Shown here: positions 26,694 through 38,218 of the stretch, piece by piece | How the letters are laid out: every line of letters begins with the position of its first letter | How positions within the stretch are numbered: the first letter of the stretch is position 1 | NCBI RefSeq assembly: GCF_020177575.1 | Contig: NZ_JAHTBK010000001.1 | Location: forward strand, 3,116,001-3,180,000 | DNA from: Hasllibacter sp. MH4015 | GTDB lineage: Bacteria > Pseudomonadota > Alphaproteobacteria > Rhodobacterales > Rhodobacteraceae | Length of the DNA: 64,000 nucleotides | Direction of reading: 5' to 3' | The notes under the pieces: generated by a model | Seen by the model: the letters and a program-made list of their open reading frames with translations, nothing else | What the model was told of the DNA's origin: nothing | Database searches by the model: none | Position numbers and translations under genes: made by a program

Positions 26694-27815
26694 ATGAAAC
26701 TCTCCATCGAACGCGCCACCCTTCTGCGCGCCGTCAGCCAAGCGCAATCGGTCGTGGAGCGGCGGAACACCATTCCGATCCTCGCCAATGTCCTGATCGA
26801 AGCCGACGGCGACAGCGTGTCGTTCCGGGCAACCGATCTGGATATCGAGGTGGTGGACAAGGCCCCGGCCCAGGTGGAGCGTGCGGGCGCAACAACCGTC
26901 AATGCCGTCACCTTCCACGAAATCGTGCGCAAGCTGCCCGACGGCGCGCTCGTTTCGCTGAACGAGGATAGCACCGCAGGCCGCCTGACGGTGGAAGCCG
27001 GACGCTCGACCTTCCAGCTGGCCACTCTGCCTCGCGAAGACTTCCCGGTCATGGCATCGACCGATTACGCCGCGAATTTCTCCGCCAAGGCGCCGGAGCT
27101 TCGGCGGCTGTTCGACAAATCCAAATTCGCCATCTCGACGGAAGAGACGCGCTATTACCTCAACGGTGTCTATTTCCACATCGCAACCGGCGAAAGCGGC
27201 GACAAGGTCCTTCGCGCCGTGGCCACGGATGGCCACCGCCTGGCCCGCATCGACAGCACCCTGCCCGACGGTGCCGCCGACATGCCCGGCGTGATCGTTC
27301 CGCGCAAGACGGTGGGCGAGTTGCGCAAACTCCTCGATGACGACGACGCGCAGATCGCCGTATCTGTCAGCGAGACCAAGATCCGCTTCGCCACGCCCGA
27401 CATCACGCTGACCTCCAAAGTCATCGACGGCACGTTCCCCGACTACACCCGCGTCATCCCGATGGGGAACACACGCCGGATGGAAGTCGATGCCGGCGAT
27501 TTCGCGAAGGCCGTGGACCTTGTGGCCACCGTCAGTTCCGAACGTTCCCGCGCCGTGAAGATGGCGTTGGATGAGGACCGGCTGGTCCTGTCCGTGAACG
27601 CCCCCGACAGCGGCAATGCGGAGGCCGAGCTGGCCGTTGCGTACGGCGATGAGAAGCTGGAGATCGGCTTCAACGCGAAATACCTGCTGGAAATCGCCTC
27701 ACAGGTGGACCGGGAGAATGCGGTCTTCATGTTCTCCTCCCCCGCCGAGCCCACGCTGATGCGCGAAGGCAATGACGAAAGCGCGATCTACGTTGTCATG
27801 CCGATGCGCGTGTGA
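26694..27815 (+). CDS. dnaN: DNA polymerase III sliding clamp (beta subunit)
   Basis: Beta clamp, 373 aa, three similar domains. It begins M-K-L-S-I-E-R and ends with the hydrophobic-pocket motif I-Y-V-V-M-P-M-R-V, a typical clamp C-terminus. The ATG at 26694 restores the family length; the frame is open 54 bases further upstream. Located 119 bases after dnaA and upstream of recF. Confidence 0.98.
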   Translation: MKLSIERATLLRAVSQAQSVVERRNTIPILANVLIEADGDSVSFRATDLDIEVVDKAPAQVERAGATTVNAVTFHEIVRKLPDGALVSLNEDSTAGRLTVEAGRSTFQLATLPREDFPVMASTDYAANFSAKAPELRRLFDKSKFAISTEETRYYLNGVYFHIATGESGDKVLRAVATDGHRLARIDSTLPDGAADMPGVIVPRKTVGELRKLLDDDDAQIAVSVSETKIRFATPDITLTSKVIDGTFPDYTRVIPMGNTRRMEVDAGDFAKAVDLVATVSSERSRAVKMALDEDRLVLSVNAPDSGNAEAELAVAYGDEKLEIGFNAKYLLEIASQVDRENAVFMFSSPAEPTLMREGNDESAIYVVMPMRV

Positions 27816-27820
27816 CGTCT

Positions 27821-27863
27821 GCCGGATGCCTCCGGCGGGGATATTTTTGGCACATGGAAGACA
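27821..27863 (-). repeat. Dispersed repeat copy A (dnaN-recF gap)
   Basis: In minus orientation it reads TCTTCCATGTGCCAAAAA then TATCCCCGCCGGAGGC. Closely similar sequences occur at 32117 and 43637. It fills most of the 57-base gap between dnaN and recF. The GCCGGATGCCTCCGGC part can form a hairpin. Confidence 0.7.
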
Positions 27864-27872
27864 GGGCGCGCG

Positions 27873-28960
27873 ATGAGCCGGGTATTCGTCGCATCCCTCA
27901 CCCTCTCGCATTTTCGGTCCCACAGGCGGGCGCGACTGGCGCTTGACGGACGGCCCGTGGCTTTGTTCGGGCCCAACGGGGCGGGCAAGACCAACCTGAT
28001 GGAGGCCGTATCGCTGCTTAGCCCCGGGCGCGGGCTCAGGCGCGCGGCCTCCGATGAGATCATTCGCAGGCCCCAGGCGATCGGGTGGAAGGTCTCCGCC
28101 GAGGTCGAAGGCCCCGGGATCGGCCACGAGATCACGCTGACCGCCGAGCCCAGCACGGCGCGCGCCACCCAGATCGACGGCAAGACCGCGCCGCAGGTGG
28201 CACTCGCCAAGATCCTGCGCATCGTCTGGCTGGTGCCCGCGCAAGACCGGCTCTGGATGGAAGGGGCCGACGGGCGCAGGCGGTTTTTGGACCGCATCAC
28301 GCTCAGCTTCCTGCCCGACCATGCGGAGGCGGTGCTGACCTATGAAAAGGCCATGCGCGAACGCAACCGCCTGCTGAAGGACGACGTCCGCGATCCCGCA
28401 TGGTATCGCGCGCTGGAGGCGCAGATGGCCGGTGCCGCGACCCGCATCGTGGCCGGGCGGGAGGAGGCCCTGCGCCGCATCGCCGCCGCGCAGGTGGGGG
28501 CCGCCACCGCCTTTCCCGCCGCCGATCTGTCCATCGAGGTGGAGGTGCCCTGCACCACCGAGGACGATTTCCTCACCGCCTTCGCCGACAGCCGCCCCCG
28601 CGACATCGCCGCCGGACGCACGCTGATCGGCCCGCACCGCGCCGACATGGCCGCGATCTACCGCGACAAGGGCGTGGCGGCCAAGCAATGCTCCACCGGA
28701 GAGCAGAAGGCGCTGCTGATCTCCCTGATCCTCGCCAATGCCCGCGCCCTCAAGGCCGAGACCGGGGCCGCGCCGCTGGTGCTCCTGGACGAGGTCGCCG
28801 CGCACTTGGACGCGGGCCGCCGCGCCGCGCTCTTTGACGAGATCTGCGCGCTGGAGGCTCAAGCCTGGATGACCGGCACGGGGCCGGAATTGTTTGCGGA
28901 ACTGGGCGAGCGGGCGCAGCATTTCGAGGTGACCGAGGTGGGTGGCGAAAGCCAGCTGGC

Positions 28961-28964
<4 letters not shown>
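27873..28964 (+). CDS. recF: DNA replication and repair protein RecF
   Basis: SMC-like ATPase that loads RecA at single-strand gaps, 363 aa. Walker A is G-P-N-G-A-G-K-T-N at about residue 34, the ABC signature is C-S-T-G-E-Q-K-A-L, and the Walker B-type segment is L-V-L-L-D-E-V-A-A-H-L-D. Follows dnaN as usual. Its stop overlaps the stop of the convergent unknown gene. Confidence 0.96.
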
Positions 28965-32099
<3,135 letters not shown>

Positions 32100-32116
32100 C
32101 CAAATGCGCTGCGCCC

Positions 32117-32163
32117 CTTCCATGTGCCGAAAATATCCCGGGGGTTTGGGGGCTGGCCCCCAA
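32117..32163 (+). repeat. Dispersed repeat copy B with terminator-like hairpin after gyrB
   Basis: CTTCCATGTGCCGAAAATAT then CCCGGGGG matches the repeat at 27821. It continues into TTGGGGGC-TG-GCCCCCAA (32146-32163), a strong hairpin 47-64 bases after the gyrB stop that may terminate its transcript, although no T-run follows. Confidence 0.6.
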
Positions 32164-32183
32164 TCTCTTGGTCTCGTCAAACC

Positions 32184-32216
32184 GTAGGGCGGGACTTGTC
32201 CCGCCATCCGCCCTAC
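32184..32216. repeat. Nested inverted repeat (REP-like)
   Basis: Outer arms GTAGGGCGG and CCGCCCTAC are perfect 9-bp complements; inside them GGGAC-TT-GTCCC forms a second hairpin. The composition resembles extragenic palindromes common in Rhodobacteraceae, but only one copy is seen here. Confidence 0.5.
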
Positions 32217-32247
32217 ATTCCCTCCCACCAACAGGGGAGGGCCCCAA

Positions 32248-32917
32248 ATGTCCGACGGTTTCGCCGATCTCATCACCCGCGCCAACGGGTTCTTCACCGA
32301 CCTCAGTGCCAACAACAACCGTGAGTTCTACGAGGCCCACAAAGCCACCTACAACGCGGACATCAAGAAGCCGGCCGAGCTTCTCGCCGATCTCTTTGCG
32401 GAGGATCTCGCCAAGGCCACCGGCACGGCGCACAAGCCCAAACTCTTTCGCATCCACCGCGATGTGCGCTTCTCCAAGGACAAGACCCCCTACAATACGC
32501 ATTTGCATCTGCTCTGGTCGCAACCGGTTCAGGCGCCCACGCCCGCATGGTTCTTCGGCAGCGCCCCCGATTACCTCCTGCTCGGGATGGGGGTGATGAA
32601 CCTCGAAAAGGACAGCCTCACCGCCTACCGCACCATGGTCGACCGCCACGGCGACGAGCTGACGGACGCGATGGATGCCGCGCACAAGGCCATCGGCGCG
32701 CGGTTGAGCGATTGGGGCCCCGATCCGCTCAAGCGGGTGCCAAAAACCCTTCGACCCCGACCATCCCCATGGCGATCTGCTCAAAAGCAAGGCCTTTGCC
32801 GTGACGGCGGACCTGCCCCCGGGCTGGGAAAAGGCGGGGCTGCTCAAGACGCTCAACGCAATGGTCCCGGCGTTTCTCCCGATCCACGCGATTCTCTCGG
32901 ACGCCTTTCCCGGCTGA
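32248..32917 (+). pseudogene. DUF2461 family gene with a one-base frameshift
   Basis: The first 165 codons match the DUF2461 (TIGR02453) pattern: F-F-T-D-L, Y-E-A-H-K, F-R-I-H-R-D-V-R-F-S-K-D-K-T-P-Y, and a D-P-L-K-R-V-P-K segment. At a run of five A (32742-32746) the frame shifts. Removing one A restores P-F-D-P-D-H-P-H-G-D-L-L-K and a proper C-terminus ending F-P-G with a stop at 32915-32917. As written, the frame runs on to 33045 with meaningless sequence. Either a recent inactivation or a homopolymer sequencing error. A good GGAGG precedes the ATG. Confidence 0.8.
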
Positions 32918-33044
32918 CCCGATCGCCCAAACGATTCGAATCGCGCGCCCGGGGTAAGGGCAGCCTTACCTTAAGCCCCGCTTCATCCGAATCCCGCCCC
33001 AAGGGCCCGATCTCCCAAACTGCGGGATACCCTTACCTTGGGTG

Positions 33045-33216
33045 ATGACACCCGATAACACGCGCCCGACGGGGCGATGACACGATGCTATCGGGCCCAT
33101 TTCCGACGTCGCGTCACATGGTACCTTCATCATTTTTTATATCGTAATTTCAAAACACTAAGACAATGACATCCGATAACATCGGGGCGTTATGACCTTT
33201 CTTCGCGTTGAAATTG
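33045..33216. promoter_or_regulatory. Repeated motifs upstream of the curli genes
   Basis: ATGACA(C/T)CCGATAACA occurs at 33045-33060 and 33166-33181 (15 of 16 identical), and an inverted TATCGGGC lies near 33088. The second copy is part of a perfect palindrome CCGAT-AAC-ATCGG (33173-33185). An AT-rich tract (33130-33160) lies between the direct copies. The whole gap 32918-33345 has no gene; these look like regulator sites for the curlin gene. Confidence 0.45.
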
Positions 33217-33345
33217 TCTGTCAAGGCAGGTTGGGGCCAATTTGAGTTCATCGGCTCACAGGGCATTACCCGAAACGAGCTGCACAACACCTGAACCTGA
33301 AACACACACCTGAACCAAAACTTCATTTTAATAGGAATTCACACA

Positions 33346-33780
33346 ATGAAACTCGCACTGATCAAAACCGCCGCCGTCTCCATCGCTCTGATCGCCGCTG
33401 CCGGCTCCGCTTCCGCCTGCAACCTGGCAACCGCCAACCAGTGGGGTTGGGGCAACGGTGCCGGCGTGACCCAGCTGGGTAACTGCAACAACACCGCCGT
33501 GTCGCAGGGCGGCTGGGGCAACCAGGCGATCGGCTACACCGACGGTGACTTCAACACGACCGCCATCGGCCAGGAAGGCGCGTTCAACAACGCCTACTCC
33601 CAGCAGACCGGTTTCGCGAATGCCAACGGCATCGCCCAGTTCGGTGTCGGCAACGACGCATCGGTCGTCAGCGACGGTGCCTTCAACTCCGGCGCTGTGA
33701 TCCAGGTCGGCAACGGCCAGTCCGGTCACATCAGCCAGAGCGGCGTCGGCAACACCGCCAACATCATCCAGGCCAACTAA
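33346..33780 (+). CDS. Curlin-repeat amyloid subunit (CsgA-like)
   Basis: Secreted amyloid fibre subunit candidate, 144 aa. A signal peptide (about 24 residues, ending S-A-S-A) precedes a mature protein made of about six curlin-type repeats with the pattern x-Q-x-G-x-x-N-x-A (V-T-Q-L-G-N, A-I-G-Q-E-G, G-I-A-Q-F-G-V-G-N, H-I-S-Q-S-G-V-G-N). Two cysteines occur near the mature N-terminus, unusual for CsgA. AGGA lies 8 bases before the ATG. First gene of a three-gene curli-like set. Confidence 0.85.
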   Translation: MKLALIKTAAVSIALIAAAGSASACNLATANQWGWGNGAGVTQLGNCNNTAVSQGGWGNQAIGYTDGDFNTTAIGQEGAFNNAYSQQTGFANANGIAQFGVGNDASVVSDGAFNSGAVIQVGNGQSGHISQSGVGNTANIIQAN

Positions 33781-33899
33781 GCCTGGCCCATCCGGCGGCG
33801 GGGTGCCCCTTCCTTCCCCTCCTCATCCCGCCGCCGGATCATTTTCCAAGACCCAGATATTTCACCACCCCAAACCCAATTTTTTGAAAGGACAGGCCA

Positions 33900-34298
33900 A
33901 TGACCAAGATTTCCAAATCCCGCACGGCCCTCGGCCTCGCCGCGATCAGCACGGCCGTCCTGGGCTGCACCGCGATCTCTGCCGAAACCGACAGCATGAC
34001 CCGCGAAGCCCACGCCCAAGCCACCGCACCCGTCGCATGTGCCGTGAACATCCAGACCTCCGGCAACGGCTTCGTGCTGGAACCGGTCGTGCAGGCCAAC
34101 GAGGCCGTCTCCGGCATCTACCAGCTGCGCGTCGAAGGCCCCGGCACCCGCATGAACCAGGGTGGCCCGTTCTCGGCCAATGCCGGTCAGACGGTCGAAC
34201 TTGGCCGTATGCAAATGTCCGGCTCCGCCTCCAGCCTTGATGCGGAACTGACCCTCACCATCGACGGCCGCAATTACAGCTGCCCCGTGTCCCTCTAA
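33900..34298 (+). CDS. csgH: CsgH-like curli assembly/chaperone protein
   Basis: 132-aa exported protein. The N-terminus is either a signal peptide or a lipoprotein signal (V-L-G-C at about 20-23). The mature part is a single small beta domain with V-A-C-A-V-N near the start and N-Y-S-C-P-V-S-L at the end, so two cysteines can bond. This matches CsgH, the alphaproteobacterial counterpart of CsgC that prevents premature curlin aggregation in the periplasm. Its position between two curlin genes supports this. Confidence 0.75.
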   Translation: MTKISKSRTALGLAAISTAVLGCTAISAETDSMTREAHAQATAPVACAVNIQTSGNGFVLEPVVQANEAVSGIYQLRVEGPGTRMNQGGPFSANAGQTVELGRMQMSGSASSLDAELTLTIDGRNYSCPVSL

Positions 34299-34369
34299 CC
34301 CCAAGACCTCAATACAAACCCTTTTATCCGATCCTTTTTAACCAACCTATTTTTCCAAGGAACACTGCC

Positions 34370-34729
34370 ATGTTTAAGAAAACCTTTACCGCCCTCGCCC
34401 TCGTTGCCGCCACCGCAGCCACGACCGTTCCCGTCGCCGCCCAGCAGATCAGCTTCGGCATCAACGCCCAGACCCAGGAAGAAGCGGACCTGATCCGCGG
34501 TGGCCTGGTGCTCTTCCAGATCGCCAACGGCGCTGACCCGGTGGAGACGCTTCAGCAGGCCGCCAACGGTTCGGTCGGCGTGATCCACCAGGAAGGCAAC
34601 GGCCATAACGGCTCCATCGCCCAGAACGGCAACGCAGCCGGCGGCGTCTTCCAGTTCGGTGAGAACACCGACGCCCACCTCGTTCAGGGCAACGGCGATG
34701 CCGACCTGACCTTCGTATTCGGCTGGTAA
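34370..34729 (+). CDS. Curlin-repeat protein (CsgB-like minor subunit)
   Basis: 119 aa with a signal peptide cleaved after A-A-Q or nearby. About 60 residues without repeats precede four curlin-type units (V-I-H-Q-E-G-N-G-H-N-G, I-A-Q-N-G-N-A-A-G, V-F-Q-F-G-E-N, L-V-Q-G-N-G-D). It ends in F-V-F-G-W. Fewer repeats and a distinct N-terminus suggest a nucleator or minor subunit rather than the main fibre. Last of the curli-like set. Confidence 0.75.
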   Translation: MFKKTFTALALVAATAATTVPVAAQQISFGINAQTQEEADLIRGGLVLFQIANGADPVETLQQAANGSVGVIHQEGNGHNGSIAQNGNAAGGVFQFGENTDAHLVQGNGDADLTFVFGW

Positions 34730-34782
34730 TCCCCTTACCCAGCCCACCCAGTTCGGTTCCCCTTCACCGGGGCGCCGGAACC

Positions 34783-34836
34783 CCGGACGCTCGATCGACC
34801 CAAGCCCCCGTTTCCCCTGACTGATCGGGCGTCCGG
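34783..34836. repeat. Long inverted repeat after the curli genes
   Basis: Arms CCGGACGCTCGATC (34783-34796) and GATCGGGCGTCCGG (34823-34836) pair over 14 positions with one T-G, around a 26-base C-rich loop. No T-run follows. It may protect the curli mRNA 3' end or assist termination. Confidence 0.5.
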
Positions 34837-34894
34837 ACCTCTCCATCCCCTCCTTCCCCCCAAGGGAAGATCGTCCCTTTGACGTGTCCCACCT

Positions 34895-34925
34895 CCCCCG
34901 GCCGAAGCGGTCGGGGGCTTTTTCT
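34895..34925 (+). terminator. Intrinsic terminator of the curli operon
   Basis: CCCCCGGCC and GGTCGGGGG pair around GAAGC and are followed by CTTTTTCTT. It lies 166 bases after the third curli gene and overlaps the open frame upstream of the transporter, which argues against any transporter start before 34926. Confidence 0.88.
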
Positions 34926-34950
34926 TGTGCTTGTGGAGCGAAGCCGAATT

Positions 34951-36156
34951 ATGCGACGGCTCAGCCATCCGTTTGCAAGGGGTGCCTTGGTGGCCCGATT
35001 CCGGTTCCATGGATTGTTGCCCTTCTTGCTGCTGCTCTTCGTCGGCACGCTCAGCAATTCTGCCATCGTCCCGTTCATGGGCTTCTTCCTGATCGATGGG
35101 CTGGGGCAAGCGCCTTGGATTCTCAGCGTCTATTCCGGTCTGGCCATTGCACTGACCGTGGGCACCAACCGCGCCTTCGGGCGGCGGATCGATGGCGGCG
35201 CGCCGGTCTTTCCCCTGATCGGCCTTGCGGCGGGCGGCTATGCGCTGGCGGCACTGGCGCTCAGCCTGTCACCCAGCCTCCCGGTTATGCTGACCATGGG
35301 CGCGCTTGGCTTCGGGCTCAGCGCGTCGGCGATCTCCACCATGTTCAGCCTTGGCGGCCATCTGGCGGAAGGGGCGAGCATCGACCGTCCGCGCTTCAAT
35401 GCGATCATGCGGGCCACAACCTCGACCGCGTGGATGATCGGCCCCGCGCTCAGCTTTCTGGCGGCCGGCCTTTATGGCCCCGCCATTGTGTTCAAGGGGG
35501 CGATGGCACTCGGCCTTCTCTGGCTTGCCCTATGGTGGACATCCCTGCCGCGAAACGCGACAGCCAAGGCACCCCCCAGACCGGTCGATCCCGGCACCAC
35601 CATCGCACCTCCCAAGGGTCTGGCACTCGCCGCTGCCTTCGTGTTCTGCCTGTCCATCGCCCATGGCCTCACTTTCTCGGCCCTGCCATTGTTCTTCACG
35701 CAAGAGGTCGGTCTGCCCGATTTCGCTCCCGGGACCGCCTTCAGCGTCAAGACGTTCGTGGAAGTCATCGCGATCTTCTCCACCCCTGTCCTGATGGCCC
35801 GCTTCGGCCTGCGCGCGCCTCTGATGGCGGCGACCTTACTGGCCATCGGCGCAATCCTTGTCCTCGCTTCGGTCAGCACGCTGCCCCAGATGCTTTTCGG
35901 CGCGGCGCTAGAGGGGCTCTATTACGGGCTCTTCGCCAGCCTCGGGATTTCCTACGTGCAAAGCTTCGCGCCCGACCGTCCGGCGCAGGCCACGGCGATG
36001 TATTGGAATGCGCTGATGATCAGCGGCTTGCTCGCCGGTCCCGCCGTGGGCCTGATTGCGCAGATCAGCAGTTTCCAGACGGTGATCTACACGTCGTCCG
36101 CCGTGGCGGCGCTAGCCGCGCTGATTCTTCTGGCGGGCGGTCGCACGCGGACCTGA
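34951..36156 (+). CDS. MFS transporter (sugar-efflux-like)
   Basis: Twelve-helix major facilitator, 401 aa from ATG 34951 (GGAG lies 12 bases upstream; an earlier start at 34879 would cross a terminator). Features include an early P-F-M-G-F-F-L and a cytoplasmic R-R-I-D-G-G loop after helix 2. A Pro-rich central loop (about 200-225) separates the two halves. It resembles SetA-type sugar efflux permeases, but the substrate is not evident. It stands alone between the curli genes and trhO. Confidence 0.8.
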   Translation: MRRLSHPFARGALVARFRFHGLLPFLLLLFVGTLSNSAIVPFMGFFLIDGLGQAPWILSVYSGLAIALTVGTNRAFGRRIDGGAPVFPLIGLAAGGYALAALALSLSPSLPVMLTMGALGFGLSASAISTMFSLGGHLAEGASIDRPRFNAIMRATTSTAWMIGPALSFLAAGLYGPAIVFKGAMALGLLWLALWWTSLPRNATAKAPPRPVDPGTTIAPPKGLALAAAFVFCLSIAHGLTFSALPLFFTQEVGLPDFAPGTAFSVKTFVEVIAIFSTPVLMARFGLRAPLMAATLLAIGAILVLASVSTLPQMLFGAALEGLYYGLFASLGISYVQSFAPDRPAQATAMYWNALMISGLLAGPAVGLIAQISSFQTVIYTSSAVAALAALILLAGGRTRT

Positions 36157-36179
36157 CCCCGGCTCAGGGCACCGACGCG

Positions 36180-37079
36180 TTACCGCCCCAGATGCATCTC
36201 GCCCCGCGCCTTGGCCAAGGCGATCTGCTTCTGCCGCTCCCGGAACCGCGCGCGATCCGCATCGCTGTGGAGGTCGATGCATCGGTGGCAAGATACGCCC
36301 TCCTCGAAGGCCCCACGCTCGCGATCCTCCGCCGTAATCGGCTGCCGACAGGCGCGGCACAGGTCATATGGCAGTTCCCTCAACCCGTGGCCCACGGCGA
36401 CCCGCTCGTCGAACACGAAGCAGCCGCCCTGCCACAGGCTTTCCTCCTCCGGCACCTCTTCGAGGTATTTCAGAATGCCGCCTTTGAGGTGGTACACCTC
36501 CTCCACCCCCTGCGCTTTCAGGAACGCGGTGGACTTCTCACACCGGATGCCGCCCGTGCAGAACATCGCAATCCGCTTGTTTCCGAACCGCTCCTTGTTC
36601 TCGTCCCACCATTTCGGAAAATCGCGAAAGCTCGTCGTCTCCGGGTCCACCGCCCCCTCAAACGTCCCAATCGCCACCTCGTAATCGTTCCGCGTATCAA
36701 TCACCGCCACGTCCGGCGCCTGGATCAGCGCGTTCCAATCGGCGGGGTCCACATGGGTCCCGACCGAGGCCGGGTCCAGCCCCGGCGCGCCCATCGTCAC
36801 GATCTCCTTCTTGAGCCGCACCTTCAGCTTCCCGAACGGCGGAGCCTCCGCATGGCTCTCCTTCCATTCCAACCCGGCAAATCCGGGCAAAGCCCGAATG
36901 TGCGCCAAAACCGTATCAATCCCCTTGCGCGACCCCGCAATCGTCCCGTTGATCCCCTCCGGCGCAATCAACAACGACCCCCTCACCCCTGCGTTGCACG
37001 CAACGTCCGCCAACGGCCCCTTCACGGTGGAAGGGTCCGGCACTTTGGCGAAATGATAGAGGGCAGCAACAGTGACCAT
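36180..37079 (-). CDS. trhO: tRNA uridine 34 hydroxylase, rhodanese-like
   Basis: UPF0176/YceA-family protein, 299 aa, which in E. coli forms 5-hydroxyuridine at tRNA position 34. The N-terminal acylphosphatase-like domain is followed by a rhodanese domain with the active-site loop F-C-T-G-G-I-R-C (Cys174). A C-terminal zinc-binding segment has C-R-A-C ... C-H-R-C-I. ATG 37079 (M-V-T-V-A-A-L) matches the family start; upstream frame is open but not conserved. Confidence 0.93.
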   Translation of the reverse strand: MVTVAALYHFAKVPDPSTVKGPLADVACNAGVRGSLLIAPEGINGTIAGSRKGIDTVLAHIRALPGFAGLEWKESHAEAPPFGKLKVRLKKEIVTMGAPGLDPASVGTHVDPADWNALIQAPDVAVIDTRNDYEVAIGTFEGAVDPETTSFRDFPKWWDENKERFGNKRIAMFCTGGIRCEKSTAFLKAQGVEEVYHLKGGILKYLEEVPEEESLWQGGCFVFDERVAVGHGLRELPYDLCRACRQPITAEDRERGAFEEGVSCHRCIDLHSDADRARFRERQKQIALAKARGEMHLGR

Positions 37080-37089
37080 GGGGCGCGGC

Positions 37090-37578
37090 TTAATCCAGCT
37101 TCCGTCCCGTCGCAATCTCGGCGGCGTCCCCAATCGCCTCACGAAGTTCCTCAAGGCTCAGTCCGGGCGGCATCTCAAAATCCATGACCGAGTGGCGCCG
37201 TGTGCGCGTCTGAACCTGAAGCATGCGATACAGCTTGATGGTCGCAATCTCGATGCCTCGAATATCGGCGTAATCCACTCGCTGGACGCCCCGTCTGAGC
37301 AAAGTCCCCGGCATCTCCAAATGGGTCGGGCCCAACACGATGGCACGTTCACCGACCAGATCACGGATCAGAACGTACCCCGACACGGCCGCAAAGATCA
37401 GAGACGTGACAAAAAAGAAAACCGACGCGCCTCCCGCGCCGCTCATCGCTGCATTGAACGCGCTCGCGGCGATCAAGCCGAACAGGATCACACCGCAAAC
37501 AAATACAAATGGCCGCGCCCGGATCGGGATGCGGCTCATCGGTTCATCTGCTTGAGGTCCACTCACGTCTTGCTCCAT
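37090..37578 (-). CDS. Membrane protein with PH-like C-terminal domain, unknown
   Basis: 162 aa, no named family recognised. Two adjacent membrane helices (about 24-42 and 52-71) precede a small beta-rich cytoplasmic part with L-G-P-T-H-L-E-M-P and Y-A-D-I-R-G-I-E-I, the pattern of bacterial PH-like membrane proteins. Start at 37578 or 37539 cannot be decided because neither has a strong ribosome site. It ends 10 bases before the start of trhO and may be co-transcribed with it. Divergent from pncA. Confidence 0.55.
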   Translation of the reverse strand: MEQDVSGPQADEPMSRIPIRARPFVFVCGVILFGLIAASAFNAAMSGAGGASVFFFVTSLIFAAVSGYVLIRDLVGERAIVLGPTHLEMPGTLLRRGVQRVDYADIRGIEIATIKLYRMLQVQTRTRRHSVMDFEMPPGLSLEELREAIGDAAEIATGRKLD

Positions 37579-37624
37579 GATCCGATTCAGATAGCCCTTG
37601 GACTAGGATGCAAGGAAGCCTCGA

Positions 37625-38218
37625 ATGACCCAAGCCCTCATCGTCATCGACGTGCAAAACGACTTTTGCCCCGGCGGCGCGCTCGCTGTGCCTGAGGGTG
37701 ACGTAATCGTCCCCGGTATCAACGCGCTTATGGCCGACTTCCCCGCCGTTATCCTCACCCAGGATTGGCACCCGGCGGGGCATTCCTCCTTCGCCTCGAC
37801 CCATGATGCCGAGCCGATGACCATGACCGAAATGCCCTACGGTCCCCAGGTGCTCTGGCCCGATCATTGCATCCAGGGCTCCATCGGCGCGCAGTTTCAC
37901 CCGGACCTCACAATCGACCGCGCGGACCTCATCATCCGCAAGGGCTACAACCCCGCCATCGACAGCTATTCCGCCTTCTTCGAGAATGACCACACCACGC
38001 CCACCGGCCTCGAAGGCTACCTGCGGACGCGCGGCATCACGGACCTCACCATGGTCGGCCTCGCCACGGATTTCTGCGTGAACTTCTCCGCCGTGGATGC
38101 CGCGAAACTGGGCTTCAACGTCACCGTGCGGGAGGATCTGACCCGCGCCATCGACTTCGACGGCTCCCTTAATGCCGCCCGAGAAGGGATGCGCGAAACC
38201 GGTGTCCTCTTGGCATGA
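37625..38218 (+). CDS. pncA: Nicotinamidase
   Basis: Converts nicotinamide to nicotinate in NAD salvage, 197 aa. Catalytic triad is visible: Asp9 in V-I-D-V-Q-N-D-F, Lys in I-R-K-G, and Cys in A-T-D-F-C-V. Metal site D-W-H-P-x-x-H follows T-Q. The next enzyme of the pathway, pncB, is encoded 8 kb downstream on the same strand. The stop overlaps the start of the next gene (ATGA). Confidence 0.96.
   Translation: MTQALIVIDVQNDFCPGGALAVPEGDVIVPGINALMADFPAVILTQDWHPAGHSSFASTHDAEPMTMTEMPYGPQVLWPDHCIQGSIGAQFHPDLTIDRADLIIRKGYNPAIDSYSAFFENDHTTPTGLEGYLRTRGITDLTMVGLATDFCVNFSAVDAAKLGFNVTVREDLTRAIDFDGSLNAAREGMRETGVLLA

Noticed and set aside
34884-37187. 767-codon + strand open frame across the MFS and trhO genes
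   Set aside because: It crosses a strong terminator and two well-supported genes in other frames.
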